This document shows positions 1 through 7,404 of a stretch of DNA of 55,862 nucleotides, piece after piece. The translations under genes and the position numbers were made by a program. Each line of letters starts with the position of its first letter. Position 1 is the stretch's first letter. The DNA is taken from assembly GCA_035471625.1 (NCBI GenBank), contig DATIPT010000176.1, positions 1 through 55,862 of the forward strand. Reading direction: 5' to 3'. Below the pieces are notes generated by a model, which did not search any database, had not been told where the DNA came from, and saw only the letters and a list, made by a program, of their open reading frames with translations. This DNA comes from DATEVL01 sp035471625 (GTDB lineage Bacteria; Chloroflexota; Anaerolineae; Anaerolineales; E44-bin32).

Positions 1-125
1 GGGACAATGTAAACCTGACGGTGGAGCTGATCTCGAAGGTGGCGCTGGAGAAGGGGCAGAACTTCGCCATCCGCGAGGGCGGCCTGACGGTCGGCGCCGG
101 CGTCATCACCGAGATCCTGGAGTAG
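1..125 (+). CDS. tuf: Elongation factor Tu, C-terminal end (partial)
   Basis: The frame opening at base 3 reads DNVNLTVELI and continues for 40 residues, ending in GAGVITEILE and a TAG stop at 123-125. This matches the end of domain III of EF-Tu, the GTPase that brings aminoacyl-tRNA to the ribosome. The rest of the gene lies upstream of the window. It sits 7 bases before rpsJ, the usual str/S10 arrangement, so it is probably co-transcribed with the ribosomal protein genes that follow. Confidence 0.92.
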   Translation, partial: DNVNLTVELISKVALEKGQNFAIREGGLTVGAGVITEILE

Positions 126-132
126 CGCAGGC

Positions 133-441
133 ATGGCGAAGCAGAAGATCCGCATCCGACTCAAGGCGTACGACCACCGGGTCCTCGACCAGTCGGCGCA
201 GCGTATTGTCGAGACGGCCGAGCGTACCGGGGCGCGTGTAGTCGGGCCGGTTCCTCTGCCGACGTGCATTGAGAAGTTCACCGTTCGCCGCTCGCCGTTC
301 ATCGACAAGGACTCACACGAGCACTTTGAGATCCGGACGCACAAGCGCCTGATCGACGTGCTCGAACCGGATTCGAAGACGATCGATACTCTGATGCGGT
401 TGAATCTGCCCGCAGGAGTAGATATCGAGATCAAGATCTAG
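133..441 (+). CDS. rpsJ: Ribosomal protein S10 (uS10)
   Basis: A 102-residue protein of normal S10 length. Residues 49-71 hold the family signature (FTVRRSPFIDKDSHEHFE), the extended hairpin that enters the 30S head. S10 is a 3'-domain 30S protein and in many bacteria also joins transcription antitermination with NusB. It starts at ATG 7 bases after tuf. Unusually, 239 bases separate it from rplC instead of the few bases normal in this operon (see 442-680). Confidence 0.97.
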   Translation: MAKQKIRIRLKAYDHRVLDQSAQRIVETAERTGARVVGPVPLPTCIEKFTVRRSPFIDKDSHEHFEIRTHKRLIDVLEPDSKTIDTLMRLNLPAGVDIEIKI

Positions 442-680
442 AAGCGCTCAGCGGTCAGCGCCCAGCCGTCAGCCCATGCTGACCGCTGAAGGCTGACTCC
501 GGCACCTGCGGTGCGGTTCGGCACAAGGGCAGGTGCGACTGAAGCGCCGGGGCGAGACAAGATCGCAGGGGTTGTGGGCCGCCAGGGCTTTCACGCCTCC
601 CGGTGACTGTCTCGCGATCGGGGATGATGCAGCCGGCCGATGGCTGACAGTCCCGTCAAGGTCTCGACAGGAGAGAACGG
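442..680 (+). promoter_or_regulatory. Structured rpsJ-rplC spacer, candidate attenuator or leader
   Basis: No convincing gene is present. The spacer holds a perfect 12-bp inverted repeat (448-459 with 478-489, loop 18). Further on there are two mutually exclusive stems: GCGAGACA 552-559 with TGTCTCGC 608-615, and GACTGTC 605-611 with GACAGTC 646-652, which share bases 608-611. A GC-rich hairpin (568-576 with 592-600) sits inside the first stem. The second stem ends 28 bases before the rplC start. This layout resembles a switch, but its function is inferred only. Confidence 0.45.
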
Positions 681-1310
681 ATGAAAGGGTTGATCGGCAA
701 GAAGCTTGGCATGACCCAGGTCTTCGATGAGGCCGGCGCGGCACACGCCGTGACGCTGATTGAAGCCGGGCCATGTTTTGTCACCCAGATCCGCCGGCCC
801 GACCGGGATGGCTACCAGGCCGTCCAGCTCGGCTATGGCGAGGTCAACGCCAAGCGGCTGAGCGGAGGCCGGCTCGGTCACCTCAAACGGAATGACCTCC
901 CGGCGCTTCGCTTCGTGCGCGAGTTCCGGATTAAGCCGACCGAAGAGATGAAGGAAGGCGACCGCCTGACGGTCGAGGTCTTCGCGCCGGGCGACCGGGT
1001 TGATATCGTCGCCACCAGCAAGGGCCGCGGGTTCCAGGGCGGGGTGCGCCGTCACGGCTTCAGCGGCGGGCCGAAGACTCACGGGCAGTCGGACCGCCAG
1101 CGGGCGCCGGGTTCGCGCGCCGCCACTTCGACGCCCGGGCGGGTCTTCAAGGGATCGCGAGGCGCGGGGCACATGGGCTCCGTTCAGATCACGTCCCAGA
1201 ACCTCCGCATCCAGCTCGTCGATCCGGAGCGCAATCTCATTGCCGTCGCCGGCTCGGTCCCGGGTCCGCGCGGCGCCGTAGTCGTCGTCCGGGAAGCCCG
1301 GAAGGCCTAG
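681..1310 (+). CDS. rplC: Ribosomal protein L3 (uL3)
   Basis: 209 residues, normal for bacterial L3, an early-assembling 50S protein whose long extension reaches toward the peptidyl transferase centre. The extension is visible at residues 108-146 (VDIVATSKGRGFQGG, then a His/Gly/Gln-rich stretch ending in QRAPGS). The start ATG is preceded by AGGAGAGAAC. The gene opens the L3-L4-L23-L2 block after the long structured spacer and is followed 15 bases later by rplD. Confidence 0.97.
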   Translation: MKGLIGKKLGMTQVFDEAGAAHAVTLIEAGPCFVTQIRRPDRDGYQAVQLGYGEVNAKRLSGGRLGHLKRNDLPALRFVREFRIKPTEEMKEGDRLTVEVFAPGDRVDIVATSKGRGFQGGVRRHGFSGGPKTHGQSDRQRAPGSRAATSTPGRVFKGSRGAGHMGSVQITSQNLRIQLVDPERNLIAVAGSVPGPRGAVVVVREARKA

Positions 1311-1325
1311 GCGGGAGCAGCGACG

Positions 1326-1964
1326 ATGAAAGTTGACGTCTTGAACATGCAGGGCGCCAAGGTGAGCACGGCCGAGCTGCCCGCGTCGGTCTTCGAAGCT
1401 CCGATCAAGCTGGACCTGATGCATCAGGCGCTGGTGCGCCAGCAGGCGAACGCTCGCCAGGGAACCCACGATACGAAGACCCGCGGCGAGGTTTCCGGAG
1501 GCGGTCGCAAGCCGTGGCGCCAGAAGGGGACCGGGCGGGCCCGGCAGGGTTCGATCCGATCTCCGATCTGGGTCGGCGGCGGCAAGGCGCACACGCCGAA
1601 GCCGCGGAGCTACGCCCAGCGTATGCCGCGCAAGATGCGGCGGGCGGCGCTGCGGTCCGCGCTCTCGGCCAAGGCGGCGCAGGCCCAGATCGTCGTCCTG
1701 GACGAGATCCAGGCCGGTCAGGTCAAGACCGCCGAGATGGCCAAGGCCCTCCACGGCTTGGTCGGCGGGGCCACGGCGCTGATCATCTTGCCGGCCCGCG
1801 ACGAGAACGTGGAGCGGGCGATCCGCAACCTGCGGACCGCCAAGACGCTGCGGGCCCAGTATCTCAACATCCGTGACATCCTGGGCTTCGATCGACTGGT
1901 GCTCCCGTTGGCGTCGCTCGATGTCCTGCAGGCCCACCTGGGCGGAAGCGAGGGTCGCCAATGA
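1326..1964 (+). CDS. rplD: Ribosomal protein L4 (uL4)
   Basis: 212 residues. The long loop that lines the peptide exit tunnel is at about residues 38-80 and carries the family pattern GGGRKPWRQKGTGRARQGS. In enterobacteria L4 represses its own S10 operon; whether the structured spacer upstream of rplC serves that role here cannot be told from sequence. Its stop overlaps the rplW start by four bases (ATGA), indicating translational coupling. Confidence 0.97.
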   Translation: MKVDVLNMQGAKVSTAELPASVFEAPIKLDLMHQALVRQQANARQGTHDTKTRGEVSGGGRKPWRQKGTGRARQGSIRSPIWVGGGKAHTPKPRSYAQRMPRKMRRAALRSALSAKAAQAQIVVLDEIQAGQVKTAEMAKALHGLVGGATALIILPARDENVERAIRNLRTAKTLRAQYLNIRDILGFDRLVLPLASLDVLQAHLGGSEGRQ

Positions 1965-2263
1965 CAACGCTCTTCGATGTCTTGCGTCGACCGCTGGTGA
2001 CCGAGAAGTCGAACTTCCAGAGTTCGAAGCTGAACCAGTACACCTTCGAAGTGCCGACCTCGGCGACGAAGGCGCAAATCAAAGATGCGGTGGAAACCCT
2101 GTTCGAGGTGAAGGTCGAGCGGGTCAATGTGATCAACCTGCCGGCCAAGCGGACGCGGCGAGCGCGCAGTCGTCGCCTCAAGATCCGCCGCAGCGCCCTC
2201 AAGAAGGCCGTGGTTACGCTGGCCGAGGGTCAATCGATCGATGTGTTTGAAGGGGTGAAGTGA
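1961..2263 (+). CDS. rplW: Ribosomal protein L23 (uL23)
   Basis: A 100-residue L23, the 50S protein at the exit of the peptide tunnel that docks trigger factor and SRP. Family features are the N-terminal VLRRPLVTEKS motif and a central basic loop (RTRRARSRRLK) before the last strand. It overlaps the end of rplD by four bases and touches the rplB start (TGATG), so it lies in a tightly coupled series. Confidence 0.96.
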   Translation: MTTLFDVLRRPLVTEKSNFQSSKLNQYTFEVPTSATKAQIKDAVETLFEVKVERVNVINLPAKRTRRARSRRLKIRRSALKKAVVTLAEGQSIDVFEGVK

Positions 2264-3105
2264 TGGCGGTCAAGACCTACAAGCCCACCTCGCCCGGACG
2301 CCGCGGCATGTCGGGGGCGACCTTCGAGGAGATCACCAAGGATCATCCCGAACGGTCGTTGCTCCGGCCCAAGAAGCGTCGGGGCGGGCGGAACGTCCAC
2401 GGGCGGATCACGGTTCGCCATCGGGGCGGCGGCAATCGGCGCCACCTGCGGCGACTGGACTTCAAGCGCGACAAGCGCGGGATCCCGGCCCGGGTCGCGG
2501 CGATCGAGTACGACCCGAATCGCTCGGCGCGCCTGGCTCTGCTGCACTACGCCGACGGCGAGAAGCGCTACATCCTGGCCCCGGTCGGCCTGGGCGTGGG
2601 CGACCACGTGGTCGCCGGCCCGGAGGCAGAAATCCGCCCCGGCAACTCGTTGCCGTTGGCGAATATTCCGCTGGGGACGATGGTCCACAACCTGGAGCTC
2701 AAGGAAGGTCGCGGCGGCCAGTTGGTCCGTTCCGCGGGGACCGCGGCGCAGTTGCTGGGCAAGGAAGGTGCTTTCGCGGCCATCCGGCTCCCCTCGGGGG
2801 AGGTCCGAAGGATCCGTCAAACGTGCTACGCCACGGTCGGCGAGGTCGGCAATCCGGACCACAGCAACGTCAAGCTGGGGAAGGCCGGGCGGAAGCGCCA
2901 CCGGGGAGTCCGGCCGACGGTCCGCGGTTCAGCGATGACGCCGCGCGACCATCCGCACGGCGGCGGGGAAGGGCGCCAACCGATCGGCATGCCCGGACCG
3001 AAGTCGCCGTGGGGTCGGCCGACGGCGGGGTACCGGACGCGGCGGAACAAGAAGACCGACGAATTCATTATCCGTCGGCGGTCGCGCCGGCGGCGGCGCC
3101 GCTGA
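2263..3105 (+). CDS. rplB: Ribosomal protein L2 (uL2)
   Basis: 280 residues from ATG 2263, which overlaps the last base of the rplW stop. A GTG one codon earlier is possible, but MAVKTYKPTSPGRR is the family N-terminus. L2 binds 23S rRNA near the peptidyl transferase centre and helps subunit association. The conserved C-terminal part is clear (AMTPRDHPHGGGEGR followed by a GRPTAGYRTR region), including the invariant His in HPHGGG. The tail is very basic. Confidence 0.97.
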   Translation: MAVKTYKPTSPGRRGMSGATFEEITKDHPERSLLRPKKRRGGRNVHGRITVRHRGGGNRRHLRRLDFKRDKRGIPARVAAIEYDPNRSARLALLHYADGEKRYILAPVGLGVGDHVVAGPEAEIRPGNSLPLANIPLGTMVHNLELKEGRGGQLVRSAGTAAQLLGKEGAFAAIRLPSGEVRRIRQTCYATVGEVGNPDHSNVKLGKAGRKRHRGVRPTVRGSAMTPRDHPHGGGEGRQPIGMPGPKSPWGRPTAGYRTRRNKKTDEFIIRRRSRRRRRR

Positions 3106-3134
3106 GCCGGGTAGGGTGAGAGGATAGCCACGAC

Positions 3135-3422
3135 ATGTCGCGTTCACTGAAGAAAGGCCCGTTCGTTGATCCGAAGCTCCTCAAGAAGGTGGAGGAGATG
3201 AATCAGCGCGGCGAGAAGAAGGTGATCCGCACCTGGAGCCGGGCGAGCACCGTGTTCCCTCAGATGGTCGGCCACACGATCGCCGTCCACGATGGACGAA
3301 GGCACGTCCCGATCTACGTGACCGAGAACATGGTCGGCCACAAGCTCGGCGAGTTCGCCCCGACGCGCACCTTCCGCGGCCATTCGAGCCGCGAGAAGAC
3401 GACCACGGTGGAAGGCGGCTAG
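3135..3422 (+). CDS. rpsS: Ribosomal protein S19 (uS19)
   Basis: 95 residues. The start MSRSLKKGPFVD and the pattern HDGRRHVPIYVTENMVGHKL followed by GEFAPTRTFRGH are diagnostic for S19, a 30S head protein that contacts the A-site finger of 23S rRNA. The upstream spacer is 29 bases. It ends four bases before the rplV start, in the standard S10-operon order. Confidence 0.97.
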   Translation: MSRSLKKGPFVDPKLLKKVEEMNQRGEKKVIRTWSRASTVFPQMVGHTIAVHDGRRHVPIYVTENMVGHKLGEFAPTRTFRGHSSREKTTTVEGG

Positions 3423-3426
3423 GACC

Positions 3427-3786
3427 ATGGCCGGAGAAACGGACGTCCGGGCGTCGGCCCGCTTCGTACAGACCTCGCCGCAGAAGGCGCGGCTGGTGAT
3501 CGACATGGTGCGCGGCCTGCCGGCCAAGGAAGCGCTCGAGATCCTGCGCTTCAGCCGGAAGGGCGCCGCCGAGCCGGTCTCGAAGGTTATCCGCTCGGCG
3601 ATGGCCAATGCCGAGAAGAACTTCGGCCTCGACCCGGACGAACTCGTGGTCGCCCAGATCTGGGCCGATGATGGTCCGAACCGGCGCTGGCGCCGTTTTG
3701 GGGCGCGCGGCCGGTTCAAGCCAATCATCCGTCGGGCCTCGCACATTACCGTGATCCTGCGCGAACGCTCGGGCGCGACGAGCTAG
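3427..3786 (+). CDS. rplV: Ribosomal protein L22 (uL22)
   Basis: 119 residues. L22 spans the 50S subunit and its hairpin loop lines the exit tunnel next to L4, the site of macrolide-resistance changes in other bacteria. Visible family features are SPQKARLVIDMVRGL near residue 18 and the tip region around RRWRRFGARGRFKPI (residues 84-98). It follows rpsS by four bases and precedes rpsC by 13 bases. Confidence 0.96.
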   Translation: MAGETDVRASARFVQTSPQKARLVIDMVRGLPAKEALEILRFSRKGAAEPVSKVIRSAMANAEKNFGLDPDELVVAQIWADDGPNRRWRRFGARGRFKPIIRRASHITVILRERSGATS

Positions 3787-3799
3787 GGAAGGAGCAAGT

Positions 3800-4474
3800 A
3801 TGGGACGCAAGGTCCATCCGATCGGGTTCCGGCTCAAGATCAACAAGCCGTGGGAGTCGCGCTGGTTCGCCCCGCCGGGCAAGTATGCCCAGCAACTGCA
3901 TGAGGACCGCGCCATTCGCGATCTCGTGAATCGTTCGATGCCGCGGGCCGGGATCGCCGGGATCGACATCGAGCGTTTCACCAACAACATTCACGTGACG
4001 ATCAATACCGCCAAGCCGGGGATCGTCATCGGGCGGAAGGGGGCCTCGGTCAAGGAGTTGCGGCGCCAGATCGAGGAGTTGACGGGGACGAAGATCAAGC
4101 TCGACATCCATGAGATCAAGGAGCCGGACCTGTACGCCCGGCTCGTCGCCGAGAACATAGCCAGCCAGCTGGAGCGCCGGATCAGTCACCGCCGTGCGAT
4201 GCAGCGCTCGGTGGCGCAGGCGATGCGCCAGGGCGCCCAGGGGATCAAGGTGATGTGCTCGGGGCGCCTGTCGGGGATGGAGATGGCGCGCCGGGAGTGG
4301 ATGCGCGAGGGCCGTGTGCCGGCCCAGACGCTGCGTGCCGATATTGATTTCGCCCGCGCCGAAGCCCTGACGACCCATGGTCGGATCGGGGTCAAGGTCT
4401 GGGTCTACCGCGGCGACCTGAAGCCCGAAGAGTTCGAGCAGGGCGAACAGATGGACGTGTACGTCAGCGAGTAG
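3800..4474 (+). CDS. rpsC: Ribosomal protein S3 (uS3)
   Basis: 224 residues. N-terminal MGRKVHPIGFRLKI, a type II KH domain with the GRKG loop at residues 78-81 (KPGIVIGRKGASVKELR), and the C-terminal domain with GVKVWVYRGD. S3 lies at the mRNA entry of the 30S head. It is preceded by GGAAGGAGC, a good ribosome site, and followed 26 bases later by rplP. Confidence 0.97.
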   Translation: MGRKVHPIGFRLKINKPWESRWFAPPGKYAQQLHEDRAIRDLVNRSMPRAGIAGIDIERFTNNIHVTINTAKPGIVIGRKGASVKELRRQIEELTGTKIKLDIHEIKEPDLYARLVAENIASQLERRISHRRAMQRSVAQAMRQGAQGIKVMCSGRLSGMEMARREWMREGRVPAQTLRADIDFARAEALTTHGRIGVKVWVYRGDLKPEEFEQGEQMDVYVSE

Positions 4475-4500
4475 ATCGAAGCGGGATTCGAGGTGCGACG

Positions 4501-4929
4501 ATGTTGATGCCGAAGCGCGCCAAGTGGCGCAAGCAATCACGAGGCCGGATGAAGGGGCTCGATCGCCGCGGCGCGGAGGTCAGCTTCGGGGAGTACGGAT
4601 TGCAGGCCCTCGAGCCCGGATGGGTGACGGCCCGTCAGATCGAGGCCGCCCGGCGTTCCCTGGTGCGCTACATGAAACGGCGCGGCAAGGTCTGGATCCG
4701 GATCTTTCCCGACAAGCCGGTCACCCAGAAGGCGGCCGAGACCCGCATGGGCAAAGGGAAGGGCGCCGTCGATCACTATGTTGCCGTGGTGCGGCCGGGC
4801 CGGGTCCTGTTCGAGCTCTCGGGTCTTCCCGAGGCGAATGCGCGTGAGGCCCTGCGCCTGGCGTCGCACAAGCTGTCGATCAAGACCCGCTTCATTGAGC
4901 GGCTCGACATGATGGGAGCGAGTGACTGA
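4501..4929 (+). CDS. rplP: Ribosomal protein L16 (uL16)
   Basis: 142 residues. The start MLMPKRAKWRKQSRGRMKG is the standard L16 N-terminus, so ATG 4501 is the right start. L16 is a late-assembling 50S protein near the A-site tRNA elbow. The family pattern RRKVWIRIFPDKPVT-like (residues 60-77) and the GKGKGAVDHYVAVVRPG stretch are present. The stop at 4927-4929 is followed one base later by the preferred rpmC start. Confidence 0.97.
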   Translation: MLMPKRAKWRKQSRGRMKGLDRRGAEVSFGEYGLQALEPGWVTARQIEAARRSLVRYMKRRGKVWIRIFPDKPVTQKAAETRMGKGKGAVDHYVAVVRPGRVLFELSGLPEANAREALRLASHKLSIKTRFIERLDMMGASD

Positions 4930-4930
4930 G

Positions 4931-5134
4931 ATGAAGGCGCGCGAGATGCGAGACCTGAGCCTGGACGACTTGCGCGGCCGCCTGGACGAGGCCCGGGAAG
5001 CGTTCTTCCGCCTGCGGTTCCAGGCTGCCACGGGTCAATTGAAGAACACGGCGCAGCTGCGCCAGGCACGGCGGGAGATCGGCCGCCTGGCGACCGTCGT
5101 GCGAGAACGTGAGCAGGAAGGTGAGAAGGCATGA
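4931..5134 (+). CDS. rpmC: Ribosomal protein L29 (uL29)
   Basis: 67 residues from ATG 4931 (MKAREMRDLSLDDL), the usual L29 N-terminus. A GTG at 4922 overlapping rplP would add MTE and cannot be excluded, because the GGGAG at 4914-4918 is 12 bases from the ATG but only three from the GTG. L29 is a two-helix protein at the tunnel exit beside L23. Its stop overlaps the rpsQ start (ATGA). Confidence 0.93.
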   Translation: MKAREMRDLSLDDLRGRLDEAREAFFRLRFQAATGQLKNTAQLRQARREIGRLATVVREREQEGEKA

Positions 5135-5445
5135 GCAATCAGCGACGACGGCAAACGGGTGTTGTGACCCGGGCGGCGATGGAGAAGACGGTCACCGTCC
5201 GGATCGACCAGAGCTACCGTCATCCGCTCTACCAGAAGGTCGTCCGCAAGAGCAAGGACTACCTGGTGCACGATGAGCACGGCTGCCGACCCGGGGATGA
5301 AGTCCGGATCGTCGAGAGCCGGCCGATCTCGAAGCGCAAGCGGTGGGCGGTCGAGTCGATTCTGCGTCGGGCGAGCGAGGCCGATGTGGCGGCCGGGACG
5401 GGCGAGATCCTTGATCCCACTCTGACAGAAGAGGCCCAGGGATGA
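5131..5445 (+). CDS. rpsQ: Ribosomal protein S17 (uS17)
   Basis: 104 residues. The S17 OB-fold core is residues 8-76 (TGVVTRAAMEKTVTVRI, then KSKDYLVHDE, GDEVRIVESRPISKRKRW). About 20 acidic residues follow the usual end (about 85 residues), a modest C-terminal extension ending in LTEEAQG. S17 is a primary 16S rRNA-binding protein. The TGA stop at 5443-5445 is built into the hairpin that also contains the rplN start. Confidence 0.96.
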   Translation: MSNQRRRQTGVVTRAAMEKTVTVRIDQSYRHPLYQKVVRKSKDYLVHDEHGCRPGDEVRIVESRPISKRKRWAVESILRRASEADVAAGTGEILDPTLTEEAQG

Positions 5446-5490
5446 TCCCGCAGCCTACGACCGGGGCCCAAAGGAGGGCTGCGGGATGAT
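5441..5490 (+). promoter_or_regulatory. Stop-start hairpin at rpsQ/rplN (copy 1 of 2)
   Basis: A perfect 11-bp inverted repeat: ATCCCGCAGCC at 5445-5455 and GGCTGCGGGAT at 5477-5487, loop 21. The left arm begins with the last base of the rpsQ stop codon. The right arm ends with the A and T of the rplN start codon. The Shine-Dalgarno AAGGAGG (5471-5477) lies at the 3' side of the loop. A 50-base element with the same geometry and two compensatory base-pair changes occurs at 30991-31040. It probably makes rplN translation depend on ribosomes finishing rpsQ. Confidence 0.75.
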
Positions 5491-5857
5491 TCAGCACGAG
5501 ACGCGGCTCAAGGTCGCCGACAACACGGGTGGGCGTGAACTGCTCGTGATCCATGTCATGGGCGGATCGCGGCGACGCTACGGGAGTGTCGGCGATGTGG
5601 TCGTGGCGACGGTCAAGTCGGCCACCCCGCACAGCGCCGTCCGCAAGAGCGATGTTGTCAAGGCGGTGATCGTACGGACGGCGAAGGAGTACCGCCGCGA
5701 AGACGGATCGTACATCCGCTTCGACGACAACGCGGCGGTGATCCTGGATGCCGACGGGGTCAATCCGAAGGGGACGCGTATCTTCGGGCCGGTCGCCCGG
5801 GAACTGCGCGAGAAGGGTTTCACCAAGATCGTCTCGCTCGCCCCGGAAGTGCTCTAG
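5486..5857 (+). CDS. rplN: Ribosomal protein L14 (uL14)
   Basis: 123 residues, standard length. L14 motifs are clear: MIQHETRLKVADNTGGREL at the start, then GDVVVATVKSATPH, VVKAVIVRTAKEYRREDG and a C-terminal FGPVARELREKGFTKIVSLAPEVL. L14 sits at the subunit interface and is the docking site of RsfS and IF6-like factors. Its start codon is buried in the stop-start hairpin described at 5441-5490. Confidence 0.97.
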   Translation: MIQHETRLKVADNTGGRELLVIHVMGGSRRRYGSVGDVVVATVKSATPHSAVRKSDVVKAVIVRTAKEYRREDGSYIRFDDNAAVILDADGVNPKGTRIFGPVARELREKGFTKIVSLAPEVL

Positions 5858-5879
5858 GCGACGCGGCGGAGGTATTGAC

Positions 5880-6200
5880 GTGAAGATCAAGAAGGGCGAT
5901 ACGGTCGAAGTCATCAGCGGCCGCGACAAGGGAGTGCGGGGCGAGGTGCTCCGGACGCTCCCGCAGGAAGGCCGGGTCGTCGTACAGGGCGTCAACGTGC
6001 GCAAGAAGCACCAGCGCCAGGTGCAGGCTGGGGGGCGGACGATGAATCCCGGCGTGATCCAGTTCGAGGCGCCGGTGCAGGCTTCGAACGTGATGCTCGT
6101 CTGCCCGAAATGCGGCGAGGCCGTCCGCGTCGGAGTCCAGCGTGATGAGGGTCGGGCCCGCCGGGTCTGCAAGCAATGCGAGTCGGTGATCGATTCGTGA
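5880..6200 (+). CDS. rplX: Ribosomal protein L24 (uL24)
   Basis: 106 residues from GTG 5880, chosen because GGAGGT at 5868-5873 lies six bases upstream and the product begins MKIKKGDTVEVISGRDKG, the KOW-domain start of L24. L24 starts 50S assembly. The C-terminus carries a CPKC...CKQC pair (residues about 78-101) that could bind zinc; many bacterial L24 proteins have this extension. The spacer from rplN is 22 bases. Confidence 0.95.
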   Translation: MKIKKGDTVEVISGRDKGVRGEVLRTLPQEGRVVVQGVNVRKKHQRQVQAGGRTMNPGVIQFEAPVQASNVMLVCPKCGEAVRVGVQRDEGRARRVCKQCESVIDS

Positions 6201-6208
6201 GGGATGGA

Positions 6209-6763
6209 ATGAGGATGGCCCACTATCTGCAGGAGCGCTACCGAAAGGAAATCGCACCGGCTCTCCAGAAGGAGATCGGTGTCAGCAGCAAGATGCAGGT
6301 GCCCCGGCTGAAGAAGATCGTGGTCAACGTCGGGGTCGGCGAAGCGCTCGAGAATGCCAAGGCCCTGGACTCGGCGGTCGAAGACATCACCGTGATCACC
6401 GGGCAGCGGCCGGTGATCACCCGGGCCCGCAAGAGCATCTCGAACTTCAAGCTCCGCGAGGGTCGGTCGATCGGCCTGAAGGCGACCTTGCGCGGTGAGC
6501 GCATGTGGTCCTTCTTCGACCGACTGGTGAACGTCGCCCTGCCACGGACGCGCGACTTCCGCGGCGTTTCGGCGCACGCCTTCGATGGGCGGGGCAACTA
6601 CACGCTCGGGATCCGGGAGCAACTGATCTTCCCGGAGATCGTGTACGACAAGATCGACAAGATCCGTGGTTTTGAGGTCACTTTGGTCACCACCGCGCCG
6701 GACGATGAGCAGGGCCGCCGGTTGCTCCAGATGCTGGGGATGCCGTTTCGGAGGGGTGAATAG
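6209..6763 (+). CDS. rplE: Ribosomal protein L5 (uL5)
   Basis: 184 residues from ATG 6209 (MRMAHYLQERYRKEIAP). The frame is open further upstream into rplX, but GAGGG at 6199-6203 and the family length favour this start; ATG 6215 is a second choice. L5 binds 5S rRNA and forms the central protuberance. Motifs seen are KIVVNVGVGEA, GQRPVITRARKSISNFKLRE and the C-terminal FDGRGNYTLGIREQLIFPEI. Confidence 0.95.
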   Translation: MRMAHYLQERYRKEIAPALQKEIGVSSKMQVPRLKKIVVNVGVGEALENAKALDSAVEDITVITGQRPVITRARKSISNFKLREGRSIGLKATLRGERMWSFFDRLVNVALPRTRDFRGVSAHAFDGRGNYTLGIREQLIFPEIVYDKIDKIRGFEVTLVTTAPDDEQGRRLLQMLGMPFRRGE

Positions 6764-6946
6764 ATGGCGAAGACGTCGATCGTGGTGCGGGAAACGCGCC
6801 GCAAGTACAAGGTTCGGATCCGCAATCGGTGCAAGATTTGCGGTCGCCCGCGCGGCTACATCCGGCGGTTCGCCATGTGTCGGATCTGCTTCCGGGAACA
6901 GGCCCTGGAGGGCCGAATCCCGGGTGTCGTGAAGTCGAGTTGGTGA
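6764..6946 (+). CDS. rpsN: Ribosomal protein S14, zinc type (uS14)
   Basis: 60 residues, the short zinc-binding form (S14 type Z). The four ligands are visible as CKIC (residues 24-27) and CRIC (39-42) around GRPRGYIRRFAM. S14 is a 30S head protein. It starts immediately after the rplE stop. The zinc form is ancestral and differs from the roughly 100-residue zinc-free form. Confidence 0.97.
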   Translation: MAKTSIVVRETRRKYKVRIRNRCKICGRPRGYIRRFAMCRICFREQALEGRIPGVVKSSW

Positions 6947-6966
6947 GAGGCCAGGGAGAGATTGGG

Positions 6967-7380
6967 ATGAGCATGACGGACCCCATTGCCGATATGTTGA
7001 CCCGCATCCGCAACGGTTTGATGGCGGGCCATGCGGTGGTCGCCCTGCCCTCATCGAAGATGAAGGTTGCGATCGCCGAGATTCTCAAGGAAGAAGGCTT
7101 CCTGGAGGCCTTCGAGGTCGTCCCCCTGGATGGGAAGCCGCAGCCGGTCTTGCGCCTCACCCTGAAGTACGTCGGTGAGCGCCGTGAGCGGCGGCCGGTG
7201 ATCAGCGGGATCAAGCGGGTCAGCCGGCCGGGCCGCCGGGTCTACGCCGGGAAACGCGAGATCCCCCGGGTCCGTTCGGGGATCGGTGTGGCCATCGTGT
7301 CGACCCCCAAGGGGGTCATGACGGGGGCGCGCGCCCGCCAGCTGGGCGTGGGCGGCGAAGTGATCTGCCAAGTATGGTGA
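6967..7380 (+). CDS. rpsH: Ribosomal protein S8 (uS8)
   Basis: 137 residues from ATG 6967 (MSMTDPIADMLTRIRNG), the conserved N-terminus; an ATG two codons later would also fit. The C-terminal motif GIGVAIVSTPKGVMT with ARQLGVGGEVICQVW is diagnostic. S8 binds helix 21 of 16S rRNA and in E. coli is the spc-operon translational repressor acting near L5. No comparable structure was obvious around rplE here. Confidence 0.96.
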   Translation: MSMTDPIADMLTRIRNGLMAGHAVVALPSSKMKVAIAEILKEEGFLEAFEVVPLDGKPQPVLRLTLKYVGERRERRPVISGIKRVSRPGRRVYAGKREIPRVRSGIGVAIVSTPKGVMTGARARQLGVGGEVICQVW

Positions 7381-7404
7381 GCGATCTGGGCGGAGGAGGT
7401 TGAC

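Noticed and set aside
591..1967. 458-codon minus-strand frame opposite rplC and rplD
   Set aside because: Shadow of the conserved genes on the other strand; composition Arg/Leu/Gly-rich with no ribosome site or family features.
5192..7054. 620-codon open frame on the minus strand across rpsQ-rpsH
   Set aside because: It runs antisense to six conserved ribosomal protein genes, has no recognisable motif, and such frames are expected at this GC content.
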